A stretch of DNA of 64,000 bases from Mycolicibacterium rhodesiae NBB3 (GTDB lineage: Bacteria > Actinomycetota > Actinomycetes > Mycobacteriales > Mycobacteriaceae), in the NCBI RefSeq assembly GCF_000230895.2, contig NC_016604.1, forward strand, positions 4,898,001 through 4,962,000, read 5' to 3'. Of the stretch, positions 1 to 8,484 are shown piece after piece. The number at the start of each line of letters is the position of its first letter. The first letter of the stretch is position 1. The position numbers were made by a program, and so were the translations under genes. The notes beneath the pieces are model-generated. The model ran no database searches and had not been told where the DNA came from. It saw only the letters and a list, made by a program, of their open reading frames with translations.

Positions 1-87
1 AAGGAGCTGGCTGATCTGTCCGACCCGCTGCTCGACGTGCTCGCCCAGCGGCACGCCGAGCGCGAACGACCGCTGTTCGTATCCTGA
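1..87 (+). CDS. ureF: Urease accessory protein UreF, 3' end only
   Basis: The reading frame enters from the left edge and gives 28 codons before TGA, ending RERPLFVS. UreF is a GTPase-activating and proof-reading partner of UreG in the complex that loads nickel into apo-urease in the cytoplasm. The assignment rests mainly on context: it lies 10 bp before ureG and two genes before ureD, the ureF-ureG-ureD order of mycobacterial urease operons. The visible leucine-rich tail is too short to identify on its own. Confidence 0.75.
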   Translation, partial: KELADLSDPLLDVLAQRHAERERPLFVS

Positions 88-97
88 AAGGGCTGAT

Positions 98-772
98 ATG
101 CCACCACATTTCCTCGATGGTCAACCACACGACCACCTCGATCGGCCAAGGCGTCAGCGGATCGCGGGGGAGCCGCTGCGTATCGGAGTCGGCGGGCCTG
201 TCGGTTCCGGTAAGACAGCACTCGTCGCCGCATTGTGCAGACAACTGCGTGACGAAGTGTCGCTCGCGGTGCTCACCAACGACATCTACACCACCGAAGA
301 CGCCGACTTCCTGCGCCGTCACGCGGTGCTGCCCGACGAACGGATCGCCGCGGTACAGACCGGGGGCTGTCCACACACGGCGATCCGTGACGACATCACT
401 GCCAACCTCGACGCGATCGACGACCTCATCGCGGGCAACGATCGGCTCGATCTGGTCCTGGTGGAATCCGGCGGCGACAACTTGACGGCGACGTTCTCGT
501 CCGGCCTGGTCGACGTGCAGATCTTCGTCATCGACGTCGCCGGCGGTGACAAGGTGCCAAGGAAAGGCGGTCCGGGCGTCACCTACTCGGACCTGTTGGT
601 CATCAACAAGACCGACCTGGCGCCGATGGTCGGCGCGGACCTCGACGTGATGCGCCGCGACGCGGCTACCGTCCGCGGTGATCGCCCATTCGTGCTGATC
701 TCGCTCACCGGGGATCCCGCCGCGACGGCGGTGCTGTCATGGGTGCGTGAACAGCTGCGGGTGCCGGTCTAG
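98..772 (+). CDS. ureG: Urease accessory GTPase UreG
   Basis: UreG is the SIMIBI-class GTPase that carries nickel to the UreD-UreF-apo-urease complex and hydrolyses GTP to drive metallocentre assembly. The 224-residue protein has a P-loop GPVGSGKT at residues 33-40, the CPH nickel-binding motif at 91-93, and a guanine-specificity NKTD near residue 169. An N-terminal His-containing stretch (HDH near residue 11) may help hold nickel. The ATG is 10 bp after the ureF stop. The next gene, ureD, starts at the base after the UreG stop, so the genes are one transcript. Confidence 0.97.
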   Translation: MPPHFLDGQPHDHLDRPRRQRIAGEPLRIGVGGPVGSGKTALVAALCRQLRDEVSLAVLTNDIYTTEDADFLRRHAVLPDERIAAVQTGGCPHTAIRDDITANLDAIDDLIAGNDRLDLVLVESGGDNLTATFSSGLVDVQIFVIDVAGGDKVPRKGGPGVTYSDLLVINKTDLAPMVGADLDVMRRDAATVRGDRPFVLISLTGDPAATAVLSWVREQLRVPV

Positions 773-1399
773 GTGCGTTCCGAGGTCCTCATCGTCGCGC
801 GCCCGGACCGGCGCCCGCGCATCGAATCCCGGGGCGGCCTGGCCGCGCGGGAGACCGAGCCCGACACGGTGCACCTGGTGTCAGCGGCCGCGACGCCGCT
901 CGGCGGTGACTCGGTATGCGTGCGCGTCGTCGTCGAGTCCGGCGCGGTGCTGCGGGTGCGCACCGTGGCGGCGACGGTGACGCTGCCCGGCGCGACTACC
1001 CGTGAGTCACAGGCGATCTGGGCGCTGGAGGTCGCGGGTGAACTCGACGTCGATCCACAACCTACGGTCGTCGCCGCATCCTCGCGCCACATCACCTCCA
1101 CTCGACTGGCGATCGAGGGATCGGGCCGGATCAAGCTGCGCGAGCGTATCCAGATCGGCAGAACCGGTGAGCGCCAGGGCTTTTGGTCCGGATTACTGCA
1201 TGCCGACGTCGACGGATCGGCGCTGCTGCGGCACCGCGTCGAGCTGGGACGCGGCTCGGTGTCCGATGACGAACTCGGCGCGCCGATGGCGTGCATCAGT
1301 GAACTGCACTATCCCGAAGCCGAAGTCGACACCGCGGGTGTCGCGCTCGCGCTCGCGCGTGGCGGTTGCCTGTCGACGTGGCAGGGAGAGCGGCTCTAA
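773..1399 (+). CDS. ureD: Urease accessory protein UreD
   Basis: UreD (UreH) is the scaffold that binds apo-urease and receives UreF and UreG for nickel insertion. The GTG start directly abuts the ureG TAG. At 208 residues it is short compared with the roughly 270 residues of enterobacterial UreD, as I recall for mycobacterial UreD. It keeps the family pattern of an Arg/Gly-rich beta-strand protein (LAARETEPDTVHLVSAAATP, then a C-terminal CISELHYPEAE). It ends the operon: its stop overlaps the stop of convergent ndh by 4 bp, leaving no room for a separate terminator. Confidence 0.9.
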   Translation: MRSEVLIVARPDRRPRIESRGGLAARETEPDTVHLVSAAATPLGGDSVCVRVVVESGAVLRVRTVAATVTLPGATTRESQAIWALEVAGELDVDPQPTVVAASSRHITSTRLAIEGSGRIKLRERIQIGRTGERQGFWSGLLHADVDGSALLRHRVELGRGSVSDDELGAPMACISELHYPEAEVDTAGVALALARGGCLSTWQGERL

Positions 1400-2769
1400 A
1401 CCGCTTCTTTCTCGGGATCCTGCACCAGCGCCGCGATCTCCTCGAGTTCTTCGATTCTGGTGCGGGCATACGCCTGCTGCTCGGTGATCGTGAGGTTGCC
1501 ACGCTTCTTCGAAAGGAACGTCACCGTCCACAACAAGAGCGTGGTGATCTTGCGCCGGAATCCGACGAGATACACCAGGTGCAGCGCCAGCCACGCCAGC
1601 CAGGCGATGAAGCCGCCGAACTCTATGGGCCCGATCTTGGCCACCGCGGAGAAGCGCGACACCGTGGCCATCGAGCCCTTGTCGAAGTACTGGAACGGCT
1701 CGCGCTCGGCGGGGTTGGCGCCCTTGAGCTCCGCCTTGATGGCGTTTGCGGCGTACCTGGCGCCCTGGATGGCGCCCTGCGCCATGCCGGGCACACCTTC
1801 GACGGCGGCCATATCGCCGACGACGAATACGTTCGGGTGGCCCGGAACAGTCAGGTCGGGGAGCACCTTCAACCGTCCCGCCCGGTCGACCTCGGCCTCG
1901 GACTGCTCGGCGATGTCGCGACCGAGCGGGCTCGCTGACACGCCTGCCGACCACACCTTGGTCGCGCAGTCGATGCGTCGGAAGGTGCCGTCGGGGTCCT
2001 TGACGGTGATGCCGTTGCGGTCGACGTCGGTCACCATCGCACCGAGCTGGATCTCGACGCCCATCTTCTCGAGGCGGGCCTTCGCCTTGTTGCCGAGCTT
2101 CTCGCCCATCGGCGGCAACACGGCAGGGGCGGCGTCGAGCAGGATCACTCGTGCGGTGGTCGAATCGATGTGCCGGAACGCGCCTTTGAGGGTGTGGTCG
2201 GCGAGTTCGGCGATCTGCCCGGCCATCTCGACACCGGTGGGTCCGGCGCCGACAACAGTGAAGGTCAGCAGCTTTTCCCGGCGCGCCGGATCGCTCGACC
2301 GCTCGGCCTGCTCGAAAGCGCCGAGAATCCGTGCGCGCAACTCCAGCGCGTCGTCGATGGACTTCATGCCGGGCGCCCACTCCGCGAAGTGGTCGTTGCC
2401 GAAGTAGGACTGGCCCGCCCCCGCGGCGACGATCAACGTGTCGTACGGCGTGACATAGGTGTGCCCAAGCAGTTCGGAACGCACGGTCTGGTTGGCCAGA
2501 TCGATGTGGGTCACGTTGCCCAGCAGCACCTGCGCGTTCTTCTGCTTGCGCAAGATCATCCGGGTCGGGGGAGCGATCTCACCGGACGCGATGATGCCCG
2601 TCGCGACCTGATACAGAAGCGGCTGGAACAGGTGATGAGTGGTCTTGGCGATCATCTTGACATCGACGTCGGCTCTCTTGAGGGCCTTGGTGGCGGTGAG
2701 TCCACCAAAACCCGAGCCCACGACGACGACTCGGTGCCGATCGGTTGCAGTGGCTCCGGGATGGCTCAT
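1396..2769 (-). CDS. ndh: Type II NADH dehydrogenase (NDH-2)
   Basis: A membrane-associated, non-proton-pumping NADH:menaquinone oxidoreductase feeding electrons into the respiratory chain. The 457-residue protein has an N-terminal FAD Rossmann motif VVVGSGFGG (about residues 14-22), a second NAD-binding motif (VVGAGPTGVEMAGQ) near the middle, and the ATG-class flavin motif FVVGDMAAV. The C-terminal third is rich in tryptophan and hydrophobic residues (FIAWLAWLALHLVYLVGF), fitting membrane anchoring. Length matches mycobacterial Ndh (about 460). It converges on the urease operon, as Rv1854c does in M. tuberculosis. Confidence 0.95.
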   Translation of the reverse strand: MSHPGATATDRHRVVVVGSGFGGLTATKALKRADVDVKMIAKTTHHLFQPLLYQVATGIIASGEIAPPTRMILRKQKNAQVLLGNVTHIDLANQTVRSELLGHTYVTPYDTLIVAAGAGQSYFGNDHFAEWAPGMKSIDDALELRARILGAFEQAERSSDPARREKLLTFTVVGAGPTGVEMAGQIAELADHTLKGAFRHIDSTTARVILLDAAPAVLPPMGEKLGNKAKARLEKMGVEIQLGAMVTDVDRNGITVKDPDGTFRRIDCATKVWSAGVSASPLGRDIAEQSEAEVDRAGRLKVLPDLTVPGHPNVFVVGDMAAVEGVPGMAQGAIQGARYAANAIKAELKGANPAEREPFQYFDKGSMATVSRFSAVAKIGPIEFGGFIAWLAWLALHLVYLVGFRRKITTLLLWTVTFLSKKRGNLTITEQQAYARTRIEELEEIAALVQDPEKEAV

Positions 2770-2882
2770 CTTCGGGCTCCTCGACGGTGCGTCACGTGCA
2801 TGTTCTACCCGCTACGGTAGCCGCCTGAACCTCCGATGGCCGCATGGATGCGCTGTGTTGTTTCCCACGCCAGCGACTGGAA

Positions 2883-3812
2883 TTACCAGGCGAGGTACGG
2901 CTTCAGCGCTTCGCCCACGGCCGTGACGCCGCCTGGCTGATAACCGTTGAGGCTCGTGACCGGGCTGAGGATCACGCCGCTGACCCCAGCGTCGAGCACC
3001 TTGGTCTTGATCTGTTCGGCGACGCTCGCGGCGCTGCCGAACACCGCCTGCTGCTTGAAGTCGGCGGGAATCAGGTCTTCGGTGACGTTCTCATCGATGA
3101 TCGCGATGACCAGCATGCTCGTCTCCAGCGTGGCCGGATCGCGGCCGATCTCCTCGCAACGCTCCTTGACTACGGCCAATTTACGCGGCAACTCGTCGAA
3201 TCCCGCGATGATGTTCAAGTGGTCGAAGTGCTTGGCCGCCAACGGAATCGTCTTCTTCTCCCCGCTGCCGCCGATCATCAGTGGAATGTGATCGCGGAAT
3301 CGGGGTTCGGCCATCGCCTCGACCGTCTTGTAGTACTTGCCGTTCACCGTCGGCCGCTCGCCCTCGAGCATCGGCAAGATGATTTCGAGCGCCTCGCCGA
3401 GCTTGTTGAAGCGGTCGGTGAAGGTGCCGAACTCATAGCCCAGCGAGTCGTGCTCGAGCTCGAACCAACCGGTGCCGATGCCGAGAATCGCGCGGCCTTG
3501 GCTGATGACGTCCAGGGTGGTGATCGCCTTCGCCAGCAGGGTGGGGTTGCGATACGTGTTGCCCGTGACGAGCGTGCCCAATTGCACGCGCTCCGTCGCG
3601 GTGGCCAGCGCGCCGAGGGCGGTGTACGCCTCGAGCATCGGCTGGTCCGGCGTGCCGAGACCCGGCAACTGATAGAAGTGGTCCATCACGAAGACGGAGT
3701 CGAAGCCCGCGGCCTCGGCCTCCTGAGCCTGCGCGATCACCGTGGGGAAGAGCTCGGCGACGCCGGTGCCGTAGCTGAAATTGGGGATCTGGAGTCCAAG
3801 TTTGATGGTCAC
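2883..3812 (-). CDS. LLM-class F420-dependent oxidoreductase (Rv1855c-like)
   Basis: A predicted TIM-barrel oxidoreductase of the luciferase-like monooxygenase superfamily, probably using coenzyme F420; the substrate is unknown. The start is taken as GTG at 3812 (VTIKLGLQIPNFSYG), which matches the N-terminus I recall for Rv1855c; an in-frame start six codons upstream has no support. Typical family blocks are GFDSVFVMDHF near the N-terminus, RVQLGTLVTGNTYRNP, GRAILGIGTGWFELEH and IPLMIGGSGEKKT. The protein is 309 residues. The gene is separated from the upstream SDR gene by a hairpin, so it probably has its own promoter. Confidence 0.88.
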   Translation of the reverse strand: MTIKLGLQIPNFSYGTGVAELFPTVIAQAQEAEAAGFDSVFVMDHFYQLPGLGTPDQPMLEAYTALGALATATERVQLGTLVTGNTYRNPTLLAKAITTLDVISQGRAILGIGTGWFELEHDSLGYEFGTFTDRFNKLGEALEIILPMLEGERPTVNGKYYKTVEAMAEPRFRDHIPLMIGGSGEKKTIPLAAKHFDHLNIIAGFDELPRKLAVVKERCEEIGRDPATLETSMLVIAIIDENVTEDLIPADFKQQAVFGSAASVAEQIKTKVLDAGVSGVILSPVTSLNGYQPGGVTAVGEALKPYLAW

Positions 3813-3832
3813 GCCCTCACGTAACCACAACT

Positions 3833-3854
3833 AAGCGGGGCGGTCACCCCGCTT
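3833..3854 (-). terminator. Hairpin terminator after the Rv1856c-like SDR gene
   Basis: A perfect 8-bp stem AAGCGGGG/CCCCGCTT (3833-3840 and 3847-3854) with a 6-nt loop lies 25 bp past the SDR stop and before the next minus-strand start. There is no long U-tract, which is common for mycobacterial terminators. Confidence 0.6.
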
Positions 3855-3879
3855 TAGCTATCGGCGAACGAAGGAATAT

Positions 3880-4551
3880 CTAGCCGAAGTTCGCGAGCGC
3901 GCCGTGGCTCACGTGCAGCGTCTGACCGGTGATGTGCCGGGCGGCCGGCGTGCTCAGGAACAACGCGAGGCGGGTGATCTCCTCGGCCACCGGGGCCGGC
4001 GTGCGAGACAGTCCGTCGTAGCCCGGCTCTGCGCTGCGACCCGACGCGACCGCGTTCACCGTGATGCCGCGGATGCCGAAGTGCGCGGCCTGCCCGGCCG
4101 TCCAATCGGAGAGCGCCGCCTTGATGGCCGACTCGGCCCCGCCCTCGGTGGGGTTGTCGGGGAGGACGCTGATGATCGAACCGCCAGACCGCAGGTGGTC
4201 ACCCAGGATCTGCACGGTGAGAACGGCCGACAGCACCGTCGAATCGAGCGCGTTGCGCCACGCCGTCGCGCGGTCGGCGAGGGAGTAGGTCCGCGGATCG
4301 CCGGCCTCCTGCTTTGGGGCGGGCACGTTGACGATGGTGTCGAGGTGGTGAGGAAATTGGTCGCGCGCCTGTTCCAGACTCGCGGCGTCGGTGTTGTCGA
4401 ACACGATGGCGTCGACGTCGAGTTCCTTGGCGGCGACCTCGAGGTCGCCGCGACGGGCTCCTGCGATCACGACCTGGTGCCCGGCATCACGGAAGCGCTC
4501 CGCGATCGTGCGGCCCAGATCGGTGTCGCCTCCGGTGACAAGCACCTCCAT
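3880..4551 (-). CDS. Atypical short-chain dehydrogenase/reductase (Rv1856c-like)
   Basis: A 223-residue Rossmann protein of the SDR family. The start at 4551 follows a strong Shine-Dalgarno sequence (GGAGGAGG, spacing 8); an earlier in-frame ATG at 4575 precedes that site. The N-terminal dinucleotide motif is VTGGDTDLGR. The usual YxxxK active site is not intact: the equivalent segment reads ESAIK, so Lys is kept but Tyr is replaced by Glu. This points to an NAD(P)-binding protein with a changed or absent oxidoreductase activity. The upstream region is shared with divergent modB. Function unknown. Confidence 0.85.
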   Translation of the reverse strand: MEVLVTGGDTDLGRTIAERFRDAGHQVVIAGARRGDLEVAAKELDVDAIVFDNTDAASLEQARDQFPHHLDTIVNVPAPKQEAGDPRTYSLADRATAWRNALDSTVLSAVLTVQILGDHLRSGGSIISVLPDNPTEGGAESAIKAALSDWTAGQAAHFGIRGITVNAVASGRSAEPGYDGLSRTPAPVAEEITRLALFLSTPAARHITGQTLHVSHGALANFG

Positions 4552-4736
4552 CGCGAGAACCTCCTCCGTGTTCAACGCTGAACCCCAGCAGTTGGACCCA
4601 ATGTTACTGGACAGTAGCTACAGGAGGAAACGCGGCGCGCAGGACTTGTCCCACATCGTCGCCCAAGTGCCATAGGGTCGTGATCTGTGAAGCCCATCGC
4701 GGCACCGTCCGACGTGATTTCCGCAGCTCCAAGGCC

Positions 4737-5537
4737 TTGACTCCGACGGCCGTTCTGCCTCGCTGGATCTACGTCCCGGCGGCGCTCGGGGCGCTGTTCG
4801 TCGCGGTCCCTCTCGTCGCTGTCGCCACGAAGGTCGACTGGCCGCGGTTCTGGTCGCTGATCACCAGCCCGGCGTCGGTGTCCGCGCTCGAGCTGAGCCT
4901 GCGCACCGCGGCGGCGAGCACCGCACTGTGCGTCTTCCTCGGGGTGCCGATGGCTCTGGTGTTCGCGCGCAGCGACGCGCGGGTGGTGCGGATGACCCGG
5001 CCGTTGATCCTGCTCCCGTTGGTACTACCGCCGGTGGTCGGCGGCATCGCGCTGCTGTACGCCTACGGACGTCTCGGCCTGATCGGCCAGTACCTGAACG
5101 CAGCGGGGGTCCAGATCGCGTTCACGACGACGGCGGTGGTGCTGGCACAGACATTCGTGTCCCTGCCGTTCCTGGTCATCTCGCTGGAAGGGGCCGCCCG
5201 CACCGCGGGCGTCGACTACGAGGTGGTCGCCGCGACCCTCGGCGCCCGGCCCACCACAGTCTGGTGGCGGGTGTCGCTGCCGCTGCTGGCTCCGGGCCTG
5301 GTGTCGGGTGCGGTGCTCGCGTTCGCCCGTTCGCTCGGTGAATTCGGCGCGACGCTGACCTTCGCCGGTTCCCGCGAGGGCGTCACCCGCACGCTTCCGC
5401 TCGAGATCTATCTGCAGCGCGAGAGCGACGCCGACGCCGCAGTCGCGCTGTCACTGCTGCTGGTCGTGGTCGCCGCGGTCGTCGTGATCGGCCTCGGCAG
5501 CAGGCGCCTGCGCCCCGGGGGCGCCAATGCGTGGTGA
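4737..5537 (+). CDS. modB: Molybdate ABC transporter permease ModB
   Basis: The inner-membrane permease subunit of a molybdate/tungstate importer. It has about six hydrophobic helices and the permease EAA-type loop (EGAARTAGVDYEVVAATLGA) that docks on the ATPase. I chose TTG at 4737, giving 266 residues and an N-terminus LTPTAVLPRWIYVP that matches the length I recall for the M. tuberculosis protein; the frame is open to a GTG at 4680 (285 residues). modC follows 6 bp later. No modA (periplasmic binding protein) lies upstream, where only about 185 bp separate modB from the divergent SDR gene, unlike the modA-modB-modC order I recall in M. tuberculosis. Confidence 0.92.
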   Translation: MTPTAVLPRWIYVPAALGALFVAVPLVAVATKVDWPRFWSLITSPASVSALELSLRTAAASTALCVFLGVPMALVFARSDARVVRMTRPLILLPLVLPPVVGGIALLYAYGRLGLIGQYLNAAGVQIAFTTTAVVLAQTFVSLPFLVISLEGAARTAGVDYEVVAATLGARPTTVWWRVSLPLLAPGLVSGAVLAFARSLGEFGATLTFAGSREGVTRTLPLEIYLQRESDADAAVALSLLLVVVAAVVVIGLGSRRLRPGGANAW

Positions 5538-5543
5538 CCGAAC

Positions 5544-6602
5544 GTGACCGACGTCAGTGTGCGCGCGGTCGTCGAAAACCGCGGTGTGGACATCGAATTC
5601 GCGGTGGCGGCCGGGGAAGTGCTGGCCGTTCTCGGCCCCAACGGTGCGGGAAAATCGACGGTTCTGCATGTGATCGCGGGGTTGGTGCGGCCCGACGAGG
5701 GTGTCGTCCGTGTCGGCGATCGGGTGCTGACCGACACCGCGTCCGGCACCCATGTCGCCACCCACGACCGGCACGTCGGACTGCTGATGCAGGACCCACT
5801 GCTGTTCCCGCATCTGAGCGTCGCGGCCAACGTCGCGTTCTCGCCCCGCAGTTCGCCCAAGGATGCTGCGCGCTGGCTGGATGAGGTCGACGCCGCACAG
5901 CTTGCCGATCGCATGCCGCGACAGCTCTCCGGCGGACAGGCACAGCGGATCGCACTGGCGCGCGCACTGGCCGCCGAACCGGATGTTCTGCTCCTCGACG
6001 AGCCGCTGGCAGGTCTGGATGTCGGCGTTGCCGCCGCGATGCGCAAGCTGCTCAGTCGTGTCGTGGTGCGCGACGGCCGGTCGGCGGTGCTGATCACCCA
6101 CGACGTGGTCGACGTCCTGACTCTCGCCGACACCGTGCTGGTGCTGGAGGCCGGTAAGGTTGTCGAAAAGGGTTCCACTGCAACGGTTTTAGCCGCACCC
6201 CGGAGCAAGTTCGGAGCGCGCTTCGCCGGAGTGAACCTGGTGCTCGGCACGGTGGGTGCGGACGGAGTGTTGACGACCCAGTGGGGTCAGGTCTGGCACG
6301 GAGTCCCCGGCGCCGACACCGTCGCGGGCAGTTCTGCGGTGGCGTTGTTCAAACCAGCCGCGGTTGCCGTATATCGGGACGAGCCGCACGGCAGCCCTCG
6401 CAACACCATCGAGGTGACGGTCGCCGAGCTCGACAGCCATGGGTCCGCGATCCGGGTCCGCGCCGAAGAACAGCCCGACGGTGCCCCGGGACTGGCCGCC
6501 GACATCACCGCGGGCTCGGCTTCCGACATGCGTTTGACGCCGGGGGACCGGGTGTTCTTCTCGGTGAAGGCGCAGGAGGTCACCCTGCTTCCGTCTTCGT
6601 AA
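5544..6602 (+). CDS. modC: Molybdate ABC transporter ATPase ModC
   Basis: The cytoplasmic ATPase that powers molybdate uptake with ModB. The 352-residue protein has Walker A GPNGAGKST (residues 31-39), a Q-loop (LMQDPLLFPHLS), the ABC signature LSGGQAQRIALARAL, Walker B VLLLDEPLAGLD and the H-loop VLITHDVVDV. A C-terminal molybdate-binding TOBE/Mop-like domain occupies about the last 70 residues. The GTG start is 6 bp after modB, so the two are co-transcribed. Confidence 0.94.
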   Translation: MTDVSVRAVVENRGVDIEFAVAAGEVLAVLGPNGAGKSTVLHVIAGLVRPDEGVVRVGDRVLTDTASGTHVATHDRHVGLLMQDPLLFPHLSVAANVAFSPRSSPKDAARWLDEVDAAQLADRMPRQLSGGQAQRIALARALAAEPDVLLLDEPLAGLDVGVAAAMRKLLSRVVVRDGRSAVLITHDVVDVLTLADTVLVLEAGKVVEKGSTATVLAAPRSKFGARFAGVNLVLGTVGADGVLTTQWGQVWHGVPGADTVAGSSAVALFKPAAVAVYRDEPHGSPRNTIEVTVAELDSHGSAIRVRAEEQPDGAPGLAADITAGSASDMRLTPGDRVFFSVKAQEVTLLPSS

Positions 6603-6820
6603 CGGCGCGATCCGTCGCCGCGAATAACCGAGTGGATTGTTGTGACACCTCGCACTCGTCAGTCTTGACGCCCCGCGCCACGCGTGCGGGCCGCTATGTG
6701 TCAGCAACTCTCTATCAACGTGCCTTGCTGCGATTATCTTATTTTCAGCAATGTCACAATTTGGCACATTCGGAGCAACTCACACTTGCGTCACGGCGGT
6801 AACACGGTAGTTTCTTTCCC

Positions 6821-7876
6821 ATGGATCAGCAGGACGCCGTACGTGTACACCGCAAGGGCCTCTCGAAGTCGCTGGCGATCGCGGCGCTGACCGGTGCCAC
6901 CGCGGTGGCGCTCGCGCTGCCGTCGATCGCACAGGCACAGCCCGCGCCCACGCCCGCACCGCCACCGCCGCCGCCAAGCGGCAATACGTTCCTGCAGGGC
7001 CCGCCGCCACCGCCGGGAGCCCCGGCGCCGCCGCCTCCGCCCGCGGATCCGAACGCGCCGCCACCCCCGCCGCCCGCGGATCCGAATGCGCCGCCACCGC
7101 CCCCTGCCGATCCGAACGCGCCGCCGGCTCCGCCGCCCGTCGAGGCCGGCCGCGTCGACAACGCCGCCGGCGGTCTGAGCTTCGTGGTTCCTGCCGGATG
7201 GAAGGTCTCGGATTCGACGCAGCTGTCCTACGGTCAGGCCCTGTTGACCAAGATCGCACCCGAAGGTGCTGAGCCGCCGAACGATACGAGCGTGCTGCTC
7301 GGACGTCTCGATCTCAAGCTCTTCGCAGGCGCCGAGACCGACAACACCAAGGCGGCCCAGCGGCTGGCATCAGATATGGGTGAGTTCTTCATGCCGTTCC
7401 CCGGCACCAGGATCAACCAGAAGACGGTTCCCCTTGATGCCGCAGGCATGCCGGGGGTTGCGTCGTACTACGAGGTGAAGTTCACCGACGCCAACAAGCC
7501 CACCGGCCAGATCTGGGCGGGCGTGGTCGGTGAACCGGTCGAACCGGGCACCCCGCGTGGTCAGCGCACACCGCAGCGCTGGTTCGTCGTCTGGCTCGGG
7601 ACGGCCACCAACCCGATTCCACAGGAAGAGGCGGTCACACTCGCCAACTCCATCCGGCCGTACACCGCGCCGGCCGCTCCGCCTCCAGCGGATCCGAATG
7701 CGCCGCCACCGCCTCCCGGTGCTCCGCCGGCGCCGGGTGCTCCGCCCGCGCCGGGTGCGCCGCCGCCTCCGCCCGCAGACCCCAACGCGCCGCCGCCTCC
7801 GCCCGCACCCCCGGGTGTGGGAGTGCCGGTACCGGTCGCACCCGAAGCCGCCCCAGGGATGCTGCCGCCCTCCTGA
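6821..7876 (+). CDS. apa: Alanine/proline-rich secreted antigen Apa (fibronectin-attachment protein, ModD)
   Basis: A secreted, proline-rich cell-surface adhesin known in mycobacteria to bind fibronectin and to be O-mannosylated. The 351-residue product has a signal peptide (basic KGLSKSL, hydrophobic core, cleavage near AQAQP), a Pro-rich N-terminal region with three DPNAPP units, a globular core starting about residue 108 (VDNAAGGLSFVVPAGWKVSD) that carries the family blocks ASDMGEFFMPFPGTRINQK and PQRWFVVWLGTA, and a Pro-rich tail with two more DPNAPP units. Its place after modBC matches Rv1860. The 218-bp upstream region has no gene and is presumably its promoter; a hairpin follows. Confidence 0.95.
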   Translation: MDQQDAVRVHRKGLSKSLAIAALTGATAVALALPSIAQAQPAPTPAPPPPPPSGNTFLQGPPPPPGAPAPPPPPADPNAPPPPPPADPNAPPPPPADPNAPPAPPPVEAGRVDNAAGGLSFVVPAGWKVSDSTQLSYGQALLTKIAPEGAEPPNDTSVLLGRLDLKLFAGAETDNTKAAQRLASDMGEFFMPFPGTRINQKTVPLDAAGMPGVASYYEVKFTDANKPTGQIWAGVVGEPVEPGTPRGQRTPQRWFVVWLGTATNPIPQEEAVTLANSIRPYTAPAAPPPADPNAPPPPPGAPPAPGAPPAPGAPPPPPADPNAPPPPPAPPGVGVPVPVAPEAAPGMLPPS

Positions 7877-7899
7877 CCAGCGAGGTACCCACCGAGCGG

Positions 7900-7925
7900 A
7901 GGCGCACCGGGACATCGGTGCGCCT
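7900..7925 (+). terminator. Hairpin terminator of apa
   Basis: Perfect 10-bp stem AGGCGCACCG/CGGTGCGCCT (7900-7909, 7916-7925) with a 6-nt loop, 23 bp after the apa stop. There is no U-tract. Confidence 0.7.
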
Positions 7926-8052
7926 GCGTGCGGCCGAGCTCGCCGAAGTCGAGTTCGCGGTCTTACGTCCTAGTCAATTTTGATGACTCGCTTCGCCTGG
8001 CGACCTAGAATGACGGGTACAGCTGAGGTCGGGGATCGGCGAGGGAGCCTCA

Positions 8053-8346
8053 ATGCTGAACATGATTCGTCGTGTGACGGCGCGGGTGGCGACAGTGCTC
8101 GCCTTCCTCACCCTTGTTTCGCTGGTGTCGCCGGCGTTCGGACACGCGGTCGAGTGCGGGGCCGGAACCATCTACGACCCGCCCACGGACACCTGCATCG
8201 CCGCTCCGCTTCCCCCGCCGCCCCCGCCGCCGCCTCCGCCTCCTCCGCCGCCACCACCACCACCGTGGAACGGGGATCCGACGCCGTACTTCTCGGTGGG
8301 CATCTGCGCACCGATCCCCTTCGTGTCGCTGTGCGCCGGGATCTGA
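8053..8346 (+). CDS. Small secreted protein with an 18-proline run
   Basis: Function unknown. The 97-residue product has a Sec signal peptide (RRVTARVATVLAFLTLVSLV, likely cleaved near AFGHA), a short Cys-containing segment (VECGAGTIYDPPTDTCIAAP), an uninterrupted run of 18 prolines encoded by all four Pro codons, and a conserved-looking tail with two more Cys (SVGICAPIPFVSLCAG). The four cysteines could form two disulfides after export. A GAGGGAG ribosome site precedes the ATG. Mixed codon use in the Pro run suggests the protein, not a DNA repeat, is selected. Confidence 0.75.
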   Translation: MLNMIRRVTARVATVLAFLTLVSLVSPAFGHAVECGAGTIYDPPTDTCIAAPLPPPPPPPPPPPPPPPPPPWNGDPTPYFSVGICAPIPFVSLCAGI

Positions 8347-8484
8347 CTCGCTCCCGAGAACTGTCGCGCTCTACGTCTGCTGATCTTGACCGTCGTAGCC
8401 GTTGATTCGTTATCCGCGTGCGGTATATCTCGAGTTGGCCGGCAGCTTCGCTGAGCCACGGCCAGCAATAGGCAGGAGATCGGC

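Noticed and set aside
6650..6820. CRP-like dyad (TGTCAC...GGCACA) upstream of apa
   Set aside because: Only a poor match to the mycobacterial CRP consensus; not reported as a site.
6930..7860. GC-rich tandem-looking repeats in apa
   Set aside because: They are protein-level Pro/Ala and DPNAPP repeats, not CRISPR or an independent DNA repeat.
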